Shown here: positions 34,796 through 49,189 of the stretch, piece by piece
Position numbering within the stretch: the stretch's first letter is position 1
How the letters are laid out: each line of letters starts with the position of its first letter
Assembly: GCA_905116865.2 (NCBI GenBank)
Contig: CAJHNH020000846.1
Location: forward strand, 22,501 to 86,500
DNA from: Candidula unifasciata
Taxonomy: Eukaryota > Mollusca > Gastropoda > Stylommatophora > Geomitridae
Direction: 5' to 3'
DNA length: 64,000 bases
The notes under the pieces: model-generated
Told to the model about the DNA's origin: nothing
The model's input: the letters and a program-made list of their open reading frames with translations, nothing else
Databases searched by the model: none
Program-made: the position numbers and the translations under genes

Positions 34796-35557
34796 ACCGA
34801 TCGCCTATTTTAGTGAAGAGAAAACAGATGTGTTGTCAACCGAACTTATTTTTTAATTGCCGATTCCACCTTTATTTTACATAATCGATCGCTCGGCGAC
34901 CTTAATCGACAATGGCTACAAGATAATGAACCAATCGGATTGAGGAGCTTAAACAGTTAAACACGCAGCTTGTAACTCCGTTACGTTTAATTGCAAGAAT
35001 GTTAGCTTCAGTAATTGATTAATCCTACAGAAACCATTGGTAACTGTTGTATCGACGGCTGCTGTCTTCTGTAGTAATCGTACTTTATGTGAAATCAGAA
35101 ACGATAGTGTTCAAAGCCATCATCACCACATGCAGATATGGACGAACCTCTAACGCTAACACAGTTACATAGCCTCTGAGTGAACCTGGTGAAGCACGAC
35201 GATACCGTCTCCTTAGTAAAGATAGGAGACATAACCAAATTCTTAATGGAACAGGCAGTAGAGGTACTTGGGCACGGCTGCCCAGAAACAAATAACAACA
35301 TCAGTATTTGCATTCGGGAAAATGAATGAGTTTATGTCTCAAAACAAATCTGAGGTCTTGCTGTTCTGTTCTATTGATGAAACTCCTCCATGCCATCGTC
35401 ACAGCCAGTGGAGCAACATTTCCCTCAGTGTTCCTGTGTCTTATCTGTCGGCGATTTTTCCAGTTGACACAATGTTCTCCAATGCCTCCTTTCTCACATA
35501 CCCGTATTTTATTTATATATTTACTAGGGGTGTACTTAATAGTAAAAACTGGTGTTT
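34796..35557. other. Unannotated sequence
   Basis: This is unique-looking DNA of mixed composition. Overlapping short frames on both strands (35085-35580) have no recognisable domain. Nothing is supported here. Confidence 0.5.
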
Positions 35558-35825
35558 CACGACAAAACCACAACACTGAGCTACAACCTGGTGTCAGGGA
35601 GAAGACAAAACCACGACACTAGGCAATAACTTGCAATAAGTGAGAAAACAAAACCACGTCACTAGGGCAAAACCTGGTTTTAGTGAGACGACAAATCCAC
35701 GACACTGGGCAACAACCTGGTATCAGTGAGACGATTCAACCATGACACTGGGCAACAACCTGGTATCAGTGAGACGACAAAACCACAACACTGGGACACA
35801 ACCTGCCATTAGTGGGACCACAAAA
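35558..35825. repeat. 43-bp minisatellite, unrelated to the satellites
   Basis: The motif GACAAAACCACGACACTGGG followed by a CAACCTGGTATCAGTGAGAC block recurs at 35561, 35604, 35647, 35690, 35733 and 35776, six units of exactly 43 bases. The sequence has no obvious similarity to sat43-1, but the period is the same. Confidence 0.9.
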
Positions 35826-35924
35826 GAAGATTTACCACTTTTATCGATCTAGAATGGGTCTCATTAGCCTTCAGGAGCAATCAGGCGTTTCTGACTTACA
35901 GTGCTAGATAGTGTATACACCAGT

Positions 35925-36190
35925 GAGCACTGGGTAGGTGCTCAACACTAGGCAGACCGCCTTTACTTCAGGACTTTACCTGATACTCGTGTAATCCTGG
36001 GTCGATCTGGGAGACGAGGTAATTTGCCAAAATAATAGTGTGGCTCCGTCAGGATCTGAACACACGAGCTTTGGATCCGCACTAGGTGGCTGATGTATTC
36101 AGTGTAATTTCTGGATGCCAACTTTATCTCAGTTGTGTTAACAATAAGTAACGGAACCAGGAGGTACAGGTGCCTTGAGGCACGACCCAA
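35925..36190 (-). mobile_element. SINE-A-like copy
   Basis: The + strand carries CAGACCGCCTTTACTTCAGG, a TGGGTCGATCTGG block and TCAGGATCTGAACACACGAG, in the order seen in SINE-A of the 40130 type: body, then inverted tRNA-like head. Diverged. Bases 36191-36980 after it include a C-rich run at 36253-36275 and no supported feature. Confidence 0.5.
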
Positions 36191-36984
36191 TATACTGGGG
36201 AGGGGATCGCTGAGAGCTTCCTAAATTTGTTAGGTTAGCTGAGCTTTGGACACCACCCCACCCCCCACCCCCCACCATATCAATAATTTTGTAAGGAAAC
36301 AAATAGACCACTCCTTACCGTGTACAGTAATTCTCTCCAGTATTTTAAATTATGTCAAGCAAATTATCATATAGGTAAGAGTAAAGTTAAGTAATGTATA
36401 ATCACATACTTTTAGAGTTAATTTCTATACATGTGGGACGGATGGGGAAGAGGGGGGATAGTTCACTCTTCAAAACTATTGGAAGTTAGGGGTTATACTC
36501 TTTTCCTCTTTTTTTTTTCAAACTGCACTGTGAATCAGGAAGCCTGAGAGGTCCCTTCTATATTTTCAGTGTTTTCGCGCTTAGTCCCGAGAACCAACCT
36601 TAATTATAAAGACAATTCTACTGAACAGTTTTACTGAAAACACCAGATAACACAGTTTGGAGTGAATTATGAGTGCCTGCCTGGTCTACGTACAAGTACA
36701 CAGCACACAAAAACACTACCAGAGTTTGTCCTCCTATCGCAGATATCTTACAACGAGCAGCCGTAGAACTCGCATGAGAACGGCAGGTACTAAACCAAGC
36801 CCAAGATTGCACGGAGATGTTACAGTTACCAAGAGCAGATCAATTCGTGAGCGCACGGATTTAGTGCAGTGGTGAACATTGCATACAATCAACTCAAGAG
36901 GTAATGAAGCATTGTATAATCAGCGTGCTACATGGAAACAGTTCCAGATAGCTGGAGATTTATCCGACGTATAGCGCATTGAAT

Positions 36985-37990
<1,006 letters not shown>

Positions 37991-38107
37991 GTTTAATTTT
38001 TTATATATGTACACACACACACACACACAAATGCGGAGGGATGACAATGGCAAAAAAAAAGTGTTGTTACAATAAAAATATGCCTATATGAGGGGGATAG
38101 GGTAAGT

Positions 38108-38350
38108 AAGTAAAGTAAATATCCCTTTTCACGCCTTTCGGCGCATCGGGCATAATATGGGAAGAGCGCCCATATTTTTACAGACCATCAGCACTCGGTG
38201 GGTAATGTGGTCAGCATTACGCCGGCTGTCTTGACTTTCCCAGGACAGCCCATCCTAGTACCCATTTGAGGCTGGGTCGACCTGCGATGTCCCCATACCA
38301 CGATAAAAATATAAAGGGGAAATTGTTGGCAGTGGGTACCAGCTGACCCT
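38108..38350 (-). mobile_element. SINE-A copy
   Basis: This has AAGTAAAGTAAATATCCC, CGGCGCATCGGGCATAATAT, CAGACCATCAGCACTCGGTG, ACGCCGGCTGTC and TACCCATTTGAGGCTGGGTC. The tRNA-like head is diverged (GGCAGTGGGTACCAGCTGAC). It lies about 60 bases after the CA tract. Confidence 0.8.
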
Positions 38351-38439
38351 ACTAGGCCAATAGATGTTGCCATATATAGAACAAATACAGACTAGACTGA
38401 GCTTATCTATTCTTGTTTGTAGCTGTCTCCCCTTATTTC

Positions 38440-38580
38440 TCGGGGACATCAGGAATCTCAGGACAGTGCAACAGGCTCTTTAGCACCGGCTAAGATCTAG
38501 AAATATTTTAGGTAGATTTTTAACTCAAAATATTAACCGCTGAGCGCCGTTAGGTCACTCATTGAACAACAACCGACCTG
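38440..38580 (-). mobile_element. SINE-B fragment
   Basis: Shares CAGGCTCTTTAGCACCGGC, TAGATTTTTAACTCAAAAT and CCGCTGAGCGCCGTTAG with 39310-39420. Only the body is present, without the tRNA-like head. Downstream at about 38650 is GATGAAGGCTCAGTAGCCAC followed by AACGTTCACG, a motif often seen at the 3' ends of retroelements, but no family can be assigned. Confidence 0.7.
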
Positions 38581-39204
38581 GCCGCATCGAGAAACCAGCT
38601 AAGTGATTTTGTGTATCTATGTAGTATTGTTTAATGCGTATGTGCTGATGAAGGCTCAGTAGCCACAACGTTCACGTTTTGTGTGTATTTGTTATCTTGT
38701 GAAGCTTACCAATATACTTCTCGTCTGGGTTTTTATATTTTCTCACCTTCTTTGCGGAGGCAGGGATGTACAAAAATCTAATTTACATCCCGAGGCCGTC
38801 AGTCTACAATCAGTTATACCTCTGACACTCTAGGTCAACACAACAAAACTGTATGACAAATGAGAGAAAGTCATTTCTCACCCTCGCTAGATATCGATCT
38901 ACAGACCTTCCCTTGGAATGAGCCCAACAAGTGTGTTCTATTTAGTCGACTAACTGAATCTTAACTGAAGGAGATAGTGATGAAGCGGGCCTTGACCTCC
39001 GAGTATTAACTTCTCCCGAAACACAATACAGCCGATAGGAACTGAAGGACTCTTGACAATCCCCTGAGTTTTAGTCAACAGTTCATTGGGTAAAAGAAGA
39101 AGGCGGTGTCGAATCTATTAGGGATACATTACTTTCTTGGGAAATCGACAATTGATGGCTTCATTTTCCTGACTCCTGGGAGAAAGGATGTCTCCCAGCA
39201 CGAT

Positions 39205-39625
39205 TTAATGAATGAGAGGTTTGAGGTTTGGGATTTGAACAACAGATCAACATCATGGCACATGGGTAGTAACCTATAAGTGCTCCATTTTTCTTCTAAC
39301 TCAAGTGTGAGTCTGAAGAATTTCGGGACAGTTCACAGGCTCTTTAGCACCGGCAAAGATCTTGAAACACTTTAGATAGATTTTTAACTCAAAATTTTAC
39401 CCGCTGAGCGCCGTTAGTCTACTCTTTTCGATTTCCAACTGCCAAAGGACTTTGTTGCGTGCGCAAAAATACACACGGGCGTCCGATCTCACTAGCCAGA
39501 GACCAGAGGGAATTCCCAAAACTCCAAGTCCATGTGAAGAAATCCTAGCCCTTGCCAGGGGTCAAACCCGGAACCTCTAGCACTCAAGGCGGACACCATG
39601 CCTCGAGACCACGCAGCCCCAAGTG
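39205..39625 (-). mobile_element. SINE-B, near full length
   Basis: On the - strand the head holds CTCGAGGCATGGTGTCCGCC (A-box region) and a GGTTCCGGGTTTGACCCC-like B box, then GGGATTTC, CACTAGCCAGAG in inverse, the GCGCACGCAA block, ACTAACGGCGCTCAGCGG and ACTTGAGTTAGAAG. It matches the + strand copy at 55256. Length is about 420 bases, long for a simple tRNA-derived SINE. Confidence 0.8.
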
Positions 39626-40129
39626 GCATCTAAAAAAAAATATTAATATATGTATTTACCATCAGGCTTTTTTTATGATCATCATCGTAATCATCATCAT
39701 CACTGTGATTTTTAGCTAGGATTATGCTCCGTGATGCCGTCCCTCTTTTGTCTTAAAAATTTACAAGATGCGGGAAAAGCTATAGGTCTGCCATAAGTAG
39801 GCTTCATTCCCAGCCTGTTGTTGGAAACTTCTGTCTGGGTGAAATGGCTTTCATAAACTAACTGGCTTTTCTAGAACGACCCAGCTTAAAATGGGTGTTT
39901 GGAAAATGCTGCGAAGTAAAGGCGGTTGTAGTGTCACGGTGTTGACAACGACATCTATTGGGTGTCTTTTGATTTTCAAATTATGTCTAGTACCATACAT
40001 CCAATGGACCAGTGGTCTTTTCACGTAGCTTTTATGATTACAGTCAGGATTGTATTTACGCAAGTGCAACAGGAGCGGCAATATTTGGGGTGGGGGCACA
40101 TGTGTAAGGGCAGTCAGGTATAAATAAGA

Positions 40130-40390
40130 AAGGACAATCTTCCTCGCCTTCATTCGTATAGAACATATAGTGCTTGACCAATACTTTGTAGACGAGTCGG
40201 TACTCAGTGGGTGATGTTGTTAGCATCTCCCCAGCCCCCTTCACTTCCCTAGAGTTTACTTTGTACCCATTTGAGGCTGAGTCGACCTGTGAGCAATATC
40301 ATATTTGAAAAGTCCGGCTCCTTCAGATTCTGAACCCTTCGCCTTCCATTCAGAGTCGCCCGTCTAGCCGCTCCACCATGGCTGTTCCCC
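40130..40390 (-). mobile_element. SINE-A copy with clear tRNA-like head
   Basis: On the - strand it starts GCCATGGTGGAGCGGCTAGA (A-box region), has GAAGGGTTCAGAATCTG (B-box region), then the body with a GGGTACAAAGTAAAC block, the inverse of ACTCAGTGGGTGATG, and ends at AAGGCGAGGAAG. It is one of the better heads of the family. The sequence before it (39630-40130) holds no supported gene. Confidence 0.8.
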
Positions 40391-40429
40391 AGGAAAATAT
40401 AACTGGCTGTAAAACAAATAGATTATTAT

Positions 40430-40545
40430 TGTTGTCTTTTCATTATGAATCCTACGCGTTCTGACACAAAAAAATATTATTATTGCAGTCTTTCTTATCA
40501 TTATGAATCCCCAGCATTCTGACACTGAAAATGTTGTTATCGTAC
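40430..40545. repeat. Two-copy tandem repeat of about 62 bases
   Basis: The blocks ATTATTATTG, GTCTTTTCATTATGAATCC and TTCTGACAC occur twice in succession (about 40424-40465 and 40477-40525). No function is indicated. Confidence 0.6.
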
Positions 40546-40741
40546 CATTGTTGCAACACTTTATGTGGACGGGGCAGTACCTGTATAACGACTAGATCAT
40601 GTATGTGGCTCTCCAGACCATCCTTTTGCAAAAGAACAAACAGATTTGGCAACCAGCTGCAGCCGGATGTACCGTGTGCTTATTCATTCAGGTTATGTTG
40701 GCGTTTCATCGTTCCTGGTTGTTTGATTCGCTTCATTTTTA

Positions 40742-40862
40742 CTCGCTGGCATCAAGAGCCTATTCGTTGCGAAAGCGCATCGTAATGCCAGGGTGTCGCG
40801 TTTAATCCCAACTGCAGGCGATTTGGCAGCAGAACACCTTGCATTGGTTTCTAAAGTTGTAC
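40742..40862. repeat. Second copy of the repeat seen at 1-175
   Basis: Contains CGTTGCGAA, GCCAGGGTG, GATTTGGCAGCAGA and CTTGC in the same order and spacing as 1-175. Family unknown. The following 40863-42890 is AT-rich with one 107-residue hydrophobic frame on the - strand (41308-41631) that I do not accept as a gene. Confidence 0.4.
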
Positions 40863-42892
40863 AGTTCTGAAATGAATTAGAACCTATGTGTATTTCACAG
40901 AATCAAGAACCACTCACCATAAATCAGACATCACAGCCAGTTTCTTTCCCAGTCACTTCTCTCAGTTCTGTTTGTTTCGCAAAATGATTTTCAAATTGCA
41001 GTGATTCTAGTACATATTTTAGACTAACTCTTAACTCTGTGATATAATTCTTTTCAAGCATAGGCCATTTATTGTGGTGTATATATAACTATGTGTTTAC
41101 CATTTATCATTGTCTTCAGAATAGTTTATACATTTTTTTTTTTTAATTTGTTGTGCGTTCAGTTAAAATGTAATGCGTCAATACAGTTCAAAACAGAAGC
41201 AAATAATTCCACGACTTATTGTTGGCAGAATGTAAACAAATAAAGATGCTAAAATTTGGCAGACAGACGACACACATTCTAAATACGGTCATGCTATAGT
41301 CATCATTTTATTGTTTTCTAATCATATCATTAAAAAAAAAATGAAAACTACGAAGATGTGATGCCCAGAAACATTGTTGCAAGGAGAGAAATACATCCAA
41401 AGAATGCACATGTATGAGAGCCTTCCGGTATGATATAGAAATGTTTCGACAGGAGTTTAAAAACATTCTTTGCGATATCAGATAAGCATAATTACCCACG
41501 TAGTCAGCACTGCTGTTGATACTTATGATGATGAATAGTGCAAAGATTAGGACTAATAATTCGTAGGGGAAGACACAGATAGCCAGAATAAATCCAGAAA
41601 ATGATAACCCGATCATCTCCCTAGGCGACACCTCATTTCATTTCCAGACGCACTCTTCTGCAGAATTGTCCATTTCTCTTTGTTGACTGACGACCTGGCA
41701 CTCCACGTTATAACAGACACAACTTTATCCCCAGTGATAGGCTATCTAGCTTGACTTGAGGTCAGAGGTCTCAACCAAAGGGATCTATATTTCCAAGGCC
41801 GTAGCAGACATAATCCAAAAGTGTGATAGGTTGTTCTATAGTACGCAAAAAATATATCGTTATCATTTCTCAATCGGTAAAGATTCTTCAGAACAGTGGC
41901 CTCTGACTAAGGAGCGGGGAGGGGGAGCTCCCCTGGGGGGAGGGGCGGTGTTGGAAGGTTGCAAAAATAGGGGGTGGGGTGGGGGTAGGGGGTAAGGAAG
42001 TTTCAGGGAAAGGGCTGGGGGTTTCAACCAATTTTGAAACAGTATCTGTTTATACTAGCAATACCCTGGATTTTCAGCTGAAAGAATCATGCAACACCAT
42101 AAATAGAAGCAAGAATACACACATTTACTTTACTGAAGTAACTCTGACGGAAATCCACTTGTCTGGCCAGTTAAATCTCTTATTCGTGTGACCACCGGAA
42201 ATAAATAATATCAAGGAATAGCTGTGAACGGTAAGGGCTATAACTCAAAACTGTTAAATAAAATTGTGTTGGATGTTAGGTCTCCTATGCGAGTCTACAG
42301 CCCATTAGATAGATACACGTTTTCGTATAATTCGTATCAGATTCCTTGTCGATCCAGAGTAAACGGAGTACCATGAATTGCTCTGTTAAATAATCATCAG
42401 TGGGATAGAGACCACCTTAACACTCCAAAACTGATGTTTTTGTTAGGAGCAGGGGTTCCCAATAGATGGTCCGTGGACCCTGCGATTTGAGTGAACCGTT
42501 AATATCATTTGCACGCACAGATGTACACGCGCGCGAACATACACATATATATCCATACAAACAAACATCAATCCCCATTGTTTTTGCGATTCTGGTACAG
42601 ATTTACTAGCTTTTTTCCACACGTATGAAAATTAGAAAGTACGGAATGTTGACCATCAAAAATAAACGGATACGCGGGACATATCTAATTGGGAGCCACT
42701 GTCATAAAAACTAAAAACTTTTATATCGTTCAACCAGCTATAAACTTGGCTTTATCTAGTCAAAAATTAGCTGTGTATCCTTTAAAGGACGTTGCAGAAC
42801 CAATCTCAGCATTGTTTGGCTGTTGTGACTTTTCTAGGCAAATTTTACGTTTAGAAGTTTGGGCTACAACTAGGGTTACTATAATATCTCGT

Positions 42893-43142
42893 GCTGAAAA
42901 CAGGATATCCCACTAATATTTTGAGCTTAAAAAATCAGGATATCGTACTAATTTATTGAGCTGAAAACGGAACATTCAACTTTTATCTTTTACTGAAAAC
43001 GTGATATCCCACTAATATCTTGAGCTGGAATCGGGACATCCCACTAACATCTTGAGCTGGAATCGGGACATCCCACTAACATCTTGAGCTGGAATCGGGA
43101 CATCCCACTCATATCTTGAGCTGAAAACGGGACATCCTAAGC
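42893..43142. repeat. 32-bp minisatellite
   Basis: About seven copies of a unit with GGGACATCCCACTAACATC and TTGAGCTGGAATC. The three central copies are identical or nearly so; the outer ones are diverged (GATATCCCACTAATATTTTG). Bases 43143-45960 after it contain C- and T-runs and short frames, with no feature I can support. Confidence 0.85.
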
Positions 43143-45962
43143 AGGTCAGTTTACTGCAAAATCCACCCCCGCCCCCCTTTTCACACACCATCCACTTTTA
43201 TAAATAAATAAAAAAGGTCACTGGAGTGAAAGGGTTAATAAGACACTCGGCATGGGTATTAAAACATGATCCCTTGTCGCAGAGTCATAAATAAAACAAT
43301 GTGCTCTTTAACTGATGTTCTGCGGTCATCTGTTGTACCTTGTTTAAGGAGTATTTTCTTAGTCTATGTGGGTCGCCGTTCCTCTCTTATGTTCAGCTAC
43401 TCTTACTGCTATCTTTACGAGCTGCAGATGTGGCTACCATTCGGCTTATACTGTAAACTGTAGACAGACCACAAATGCCGTTTCAAATTTGTGTTTCTCT
43501 TTAAATTTCGCCACTTTTCTGTTAGGATTTTCTTCTTCATCTGCGTTGGCTCCTAAAGTGGCGACGTTGTGTTGTGGTTTACAGCTAAGCTGCTAAATCT
43601 AATCTGATCTTAGTCCCCTTTTACGGGACACCTATTAGGGCGGCAGTGGATCCCTCTCCCCTTCCCCCCCCCCCTTATGTGTGATGTGGCAGACTGTGGG
43701 ATAATATCTCTTTTCACTGTTCCCTACGGCTGTGTCATTGTAATTAATGTATCAGTTGTCTTTGTGTCGTATACATAATTTTACAAAATATACAGCAGTT
43801 TTAGTAGGTCATATCTAAAACAGTATTCATATTTATAATGATATTATAACTGATATTAGTCATTTATGTAACTCAAAGTAATTATATCCTCTACAGAGTA
43901 AGCAAAGACAAAACCAAATGAAACAAATATAAAATCAGGACCTACAATTGTGTGTTTATGTGTGTGAATTGCTCGCGAACGTTCTTGCGTGACTATGAAT
44001 AGTTTCGTTTCCCCCATGTTTAGAACCTGTTTGCCTTTCTCCATTTCATATTGTTCGCAATTATCCCAAAATATTCTATTGTCCTCAACAATTTGCACTA
44101 TCCTTTATAATTCATGCAGTGATTTACGTATCACGTGACAATAATAGAGATTTTCCTAGGTGATAAGAGATGTTGACTCGTATTGACTTTCTATGTGTCG
44201 TTTCTGTTTTTTTTTTTTTTTTTAAAGTGCAACCCATCTCTCCATCCCCACCATCATGACCGGCCGAATACACTATTCTTTTCTTTCTTCAATTGTTGAT
44301 GGTTAGCTGCTTCTGCGCTGGAAACTATTTGAACCCAAGAAATTTCTACCTTTGGTTGTCTTTCATGACAGGGCTGGTAGTTGAGCAATTCTTTCCTTTA
44401 CTGCAGTGGCAGCACATGATACTTTATGCTGCCAAGCCATTCGACTGTCTCCACATCATCATCATGTATACCTATAAGCCTAAGATGTCATGTTTTGCTA
44501 CCTCAACAGCATGACGGAGCAGGTCAGTGTTCTTGTTCTGCCCCATCGATATGGCCCAACCAGCCAGTTATTTATCTAGTTGCATTCACTTTTCGCTTGT
44601 CTCATTTGTATTTGATATTGCCAGTCGTAAATAAGTTTTCGAATCCACTCCTCATATCATATCCGACAATCATCGATTATCTACATCTTCTTTTTTCCAA
44701 CTAGGTAATTTTATCTATAAAAATAGAAATATAGGCAAAAGAGGAGAAAATATCATCATCATGAGGTAGCAAGACCTTTGCAGAATCTCACTTTAATTAG
44801 AGCCATCTTCTAGCCACATCTCCCACCTAATTCCTTTTCCTACCAAAGTTGTCCCTTACATCCAGTGTCCAGCCTCTTGCTGGTCGCTCCATTTCCTTCA
44901 TTCATGGCACCATGCCTTCTGCTATCATTCTTTCTGTAAGCGGACGACGACGAATACCCTGATTTAGTTTATTAGCAAATCTGCCCAGCCATCAGGTAAT
45001 AAAAGACAGTGCTTGGCGTAAAGCGGTCTGTTTGGCTATCGCTCTCTGGTCTGGTGATCGGCTGGTAGTGATAAATTTTCCAGTGTTGTTGATGCTGGCA
45101 GCACATGGCTGCATCGCGAGGCAGGTGCGATTGGCCGGGCCGAGATAGAGAGTATGCTTCTTGTAGTTAAACTGAGTGTGTAGATATATCATTGTGTATC
45201 CTCGCTGGGAGATAGTTTGATTGCAGGTAACTATCTGCCTTGGTCTTTTTTTTTTTTTCCGAACTTATGCGTTCATTATCATATTTCTTTGTTAGCTAGA
45301 GATGATTAGCACGTTATATTCTTGTCAAGCACTTTGGTTGTTGTTAATGTATTATATGTGAAGTACACGTTAATTTTGTGTTCAGTTCAGTAAAATAAAC
45401 ACCTGTTAAATTTGATGATTAAAATTCATTTCCATGATTAAATTTAGGAAGTGCAGTCCGTGCACATGGTTTGTCTAGGTGTGTGTAACCATCTTGTGTG
45501 TAAGAAAGAGCTGTTCAGATATCCCTTGTCTGTGTGCTTGTAGAATATTCTAGGATCCCTTGTCTTTTCTTTACTTGTCCTGTTTTTGCTGTTCAGCGGA
45601 AAACTTTCATTTTTGTCTTCATCATAATTGTCCTTATCTTCCCTACTTCTGTTTTCATTTTTTTTTTTTTTCTTACCCCTAACACATTTGAAATCCACCG
45701 TGGCGTCAGATTTGGGAAAAATATTTCGGTGTCCGAGACAACATGCTGTTTCCTAGACAATCTTCCTTGATACTGAGATCTGTTTTTGGTGTTAGCAGAA
45801 AAGAAATGAATATAAATATTTTTTACAAGGCGTAGATGAAAATATGTAGCACTCGGGACTCATAGGCAGTAACATTATAGAAAACATAGTTACATAGTTA
45901 ACTGTTTAATTAAATAATTAAATCGGAACGTCTGTTTTAAGCAAAAACGTGGACTACAACTG

Positions 45963-46203
45963 CATTTAAACTACACACATGCATTAACTTGTAACTGCAT
46001 TGAATAGAAGTAATTAATTTGTATGAGAGATGCAACAATATTTTTAAATTGTTGAGCATTTTGATAAAAGTATGACTAGAATGTCGTCTGGAACAGGCAG
46101 GCTAAATTAAATTAAGGTTGAATAAATAACTAAAATAAGAGAATAAGTAGTAGAGATGAATGTGTGGCCATGAAATAAGCTGACAGAAATCTCAAAGAAG
46201 AAG
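45963..46203. repeat. Left member of a 240-bp direct repeat pair
   Basis: The repeat starts CATTTAAACTACACACATGC and ends ATCTCAAAGAA, and is matched by 47991-48231 with few differences. Between them lies a 1.8-kb block also present at 51722-53350. Confidence 0.88.
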
Positions 46204-46589
46204 AAGAAGAAGACGAAGAAGAAGAAGAAAACAACATTAAATGCACCTTCAACAACAGCACAAAAGACATTAATCCATTACATTGTAGACTCTTTTATCT
46301 AACTACTATAGCTGCACCTAAAGCAATAAAAACTTGTACTTACGAGATTGTGGATTCCAGTATCCTTGGTCAACGATATCCTCACCACATCAGCAACCGA
46401 CGAATAATCGCTCTCCAATCACCACTTGAGTCTCGACCAGTCAAATTTAAACCATTGGTTACATCAGGCGTGAAAAACCGGCACTCCAAAAATTAGTCTT
46501 TGAGACATCAAATTAGCAGTTTCACAGCATTTACAGTTTCAGAGAGACGGGGTCTTCATTCTGAGACGCTAAGATTATTTAGAAACTGT

Positions 46590-46590
46590 G

Positions 46591-46622
<32 letters not shown>

Positions 46623-46730
46623 CACACACACACCCACACACCCACACACCCACACACACACCCACACACCCACACCCACACACCCACATACCCACATACC
46701 CACACACCCACACACCCACACACACCCACA

Positions 46731-46761
<31 letters not shown>

Positions 46762-46765
46762 GAAG
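46590..46765. repeat. (CA)n / (CACCCA)n microsatellite
   Basis: CA repeats are mixed with CACACCCA units. The counterpart at 52080-52096 has only about eight CA repeats, so this tract has expanded by about 160 bases. Confidence 0.92.
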
Positions 46766-47099
46766 TTAAATATGTCCGGAAATGTAAAATTGAGAACAGT
46801 TCTTGCTTGAGAGGACGGAGTAGTAATACGTTAACTGCGCGGTTTGTTCACAACACAATCACATGGATACTACATGTGTTAGAATAATCTACAGGATCGT
46901 ACACATCCAAGGGAGCAGCTATTTTTGCCAAAAACCTGTTCATCCTCTTGTCTACCTGTTTTCTTGTTTGTTTGCTATATCTTTTTTAATTCCTTTTCTA
47001 CCTATCCGCTTACATCTCTTGACGATTTAACTGTATGTCTGTCAGCCTGTCTGTCTAGCTTCATTTATATAGATTCCCAAATTTATTGACCTACCTCCA

Positions 47100-47272
<173 letters not shown>

Positions 47273-47990
47273 AAAAATCTATGTTTATGTGTTTGTTTAT
47301 GAGCTATAGACTCGGAAACTACTGAACCGATTTAGCTGACATTTTCAGGATATGTTTGTTTTGATACCAGATGTTCACCCGTCATGGTTTGAAATTCAAC
47401 CTGTCATTGTTAGAGATAGTGTGCGACAATTTTTGGGAAAATCTTCGAAACTAATATTTACATTTTTAGTAACAGTTAATTATAGCCACGTTAGTAAATG
47501 CGCAAGACTTTCACCATTCGCCGGCGAGATACGCACAGCCAACGCCTTCTCTAATAAATAGAGTAGCGTCGTACAGCAAACAAGACTATCTCTATATCTG
47601 TGCAGGCAATTATTGCTACAATAACCATATTAAACACGATTTCTATTTTTTTTTTCAAGCAACCTTCGATGAGTTGGAAAGTAGCTGATGGATTGGAAGG
47701 GAAAGGGGGGTGGGGGGGGGGGGCATCAAGGCCTATCTCGGCGTCGGCGCAGACATTGACTGCGACATAAACCGTGTTAGACATGTGCGATTTCTATTGT
47801 TGTGCCGTTTCAATAATATATCTGGAATATCTGTCTATGAGAAAACAATTGCCTGCTGTTTTGAGTTGTATTATAATCGGGACAGTGTAGTAGGGATACA
47901 CATCTCAAATAGTTTTGTTCTCTTTTCGTTTCTCCAATGAAGTGGCTGATTGGTCGAATGGTTAGAACACTAAGCTCCTGTCCGGGAGAC
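47273..47990 (+). mobile_element. Helentron-like element, 5' part only
   Basis: It starts with a GTTTGTTTATGAGC block and CTATAGACTCGGAAACTACT then GAACCGATTT, a signature at the 5' side of Helitron/Helentron elements in many invertebrates. It continues through TCTATATCTGTGCAGGCAAT and GACATAAACCGTGTTAGACA repeats and is cut at 47990 by the duplicated flank. Confidence 0.65.
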
Positions 47991-48231
47991 CATTTAAACT
48001 ACATACATGCATTAACTTGTAACTGCATTGAATAGGAGTAATTAATTTGTATGAGAGATACAACAATATTTTTAAATTGTTGAGCATTTTGATAAAAGTA
48101 TGACTAGAATGTCGTCTGCAACAGGCAGGCTCAATTAAATTAAGGTTGACTAAATAATCAAAATAAGAGAATACGTAGTAGAGATGAATGTGTGGCCATG
48201 AAATAAGCTGACATAAATCTCAAAGAAATGC
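47991..48231. repeat. Right member of the 240-bp direct repeat pair
   Basis: Matches 45963-46203 at an offset of 2028 bases. After it (48232-48670) comes unique sequence with no supported gene. Confidence 0.88.
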
Positions 48232-48669
48232 ACTCCTGGCTAGTGCGAGTTGGTCGAGGATCTTTACTCAGCAGGAGATATAGGAAAGAAGGAATAAATG
48301 AATCAGTAACTGACATCACTGCACTCGGGATATTTCTACACGTGCTCAGTCTCCATGTTCGATAACGAACAGAGGGTCGACATGCCACTAGTGAAAGTTA
48401 CAACCTGATTAGAAGTCCGCCTATGTCTCCACCTCAGTACCGAGTATTTTCCAGAACTAATGATGAACTCCCCGTCTGCTCTATCGCAGTGTCTGTTTCA
48501 TCCAAGAAAGTCTTCCGCTGTATCATTAAGTAACTCACTGCCTAGAGTAGTAGCAGCAGCCAATCTATTAGCCCGCTCGCCACCTGACACACCCGGAATT
48601 CCTCGACACACAATCCATGACATGCTCTTTAAGTGAAGTAAAAAGTAAAGATGACCTGCGACGCCCAGT

Positions 48670-48908
48670 AAAGAAAAAAAATTAAAGACCCCTTTTCACG
48701 GGTTTATGCACATCGGGCGTATGGGAAGAGCACCCATATTTTTACAGACCAATTGGCGCTAGGTGGGTAATATAGTCAGCATTACGTCTTTACTTCCCCA
48801 GGAATCCTATTACTAATTTTTTTCTGGGTCGACCATGATAAAACTCCACGCAACCAGCAGTGGGTTTCGATAGCTGTACGTTGGAATTACGAGCCTAAGC
48901 CACTAAGA
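48670..48908 (-). mobile_element. SINE-A copy
   Basis: Has AAGACCCCTTTTCACG, CACATCGGGCGTATGGGAAG, CAGACCAATTGGCGCTAGGT and the inverted head CAGCAGTGGGTTTCGATAGC with GCCTAAGCCAC. Same subfamily as 29606-29905, with a deletion in the ACGCCGG region. Bases 48909-49189 hold nothing I can name. Confidence 0.8.
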
Positions 48909-49189
48909 CATGCCCTTTACCGGAGTCTCGTCAAGCGATACAATCCACCTTGCGTGCAGGACGCCAGTCCCAATTTTCCGAAGCATGTTCCATGAGTCCG
49001 TTACAATTCCAACATGTCGGGCCGTGCAGCTCTCAAGCCATCAAAATTGCAGACAGGGAACTACGATCAATTATTTCATACAAATCTTTAAAAAACAAAC
49101 AAACCTGATGGAAGTGGTTGAAGCAACGCTACATAAAAAAAAAAAACAACAACAACAACTTACATCTTACAATACTAAAGGAGAACAGG

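Noticed and set aside
41308..41631. 107-residue hydrophobic frame on the - strand
   Set aside because: It has two or three membrane-like stretches, but the surrounding DNA is AT-rich, there is no family signature and no neighbouring exon signal. Chance is the simpler explanation.
44750..45000. Antisense LINE tail
   Set aside because: A few residues resemble a LINE C-terminus on the - strand, but there is no continuous block to support it.
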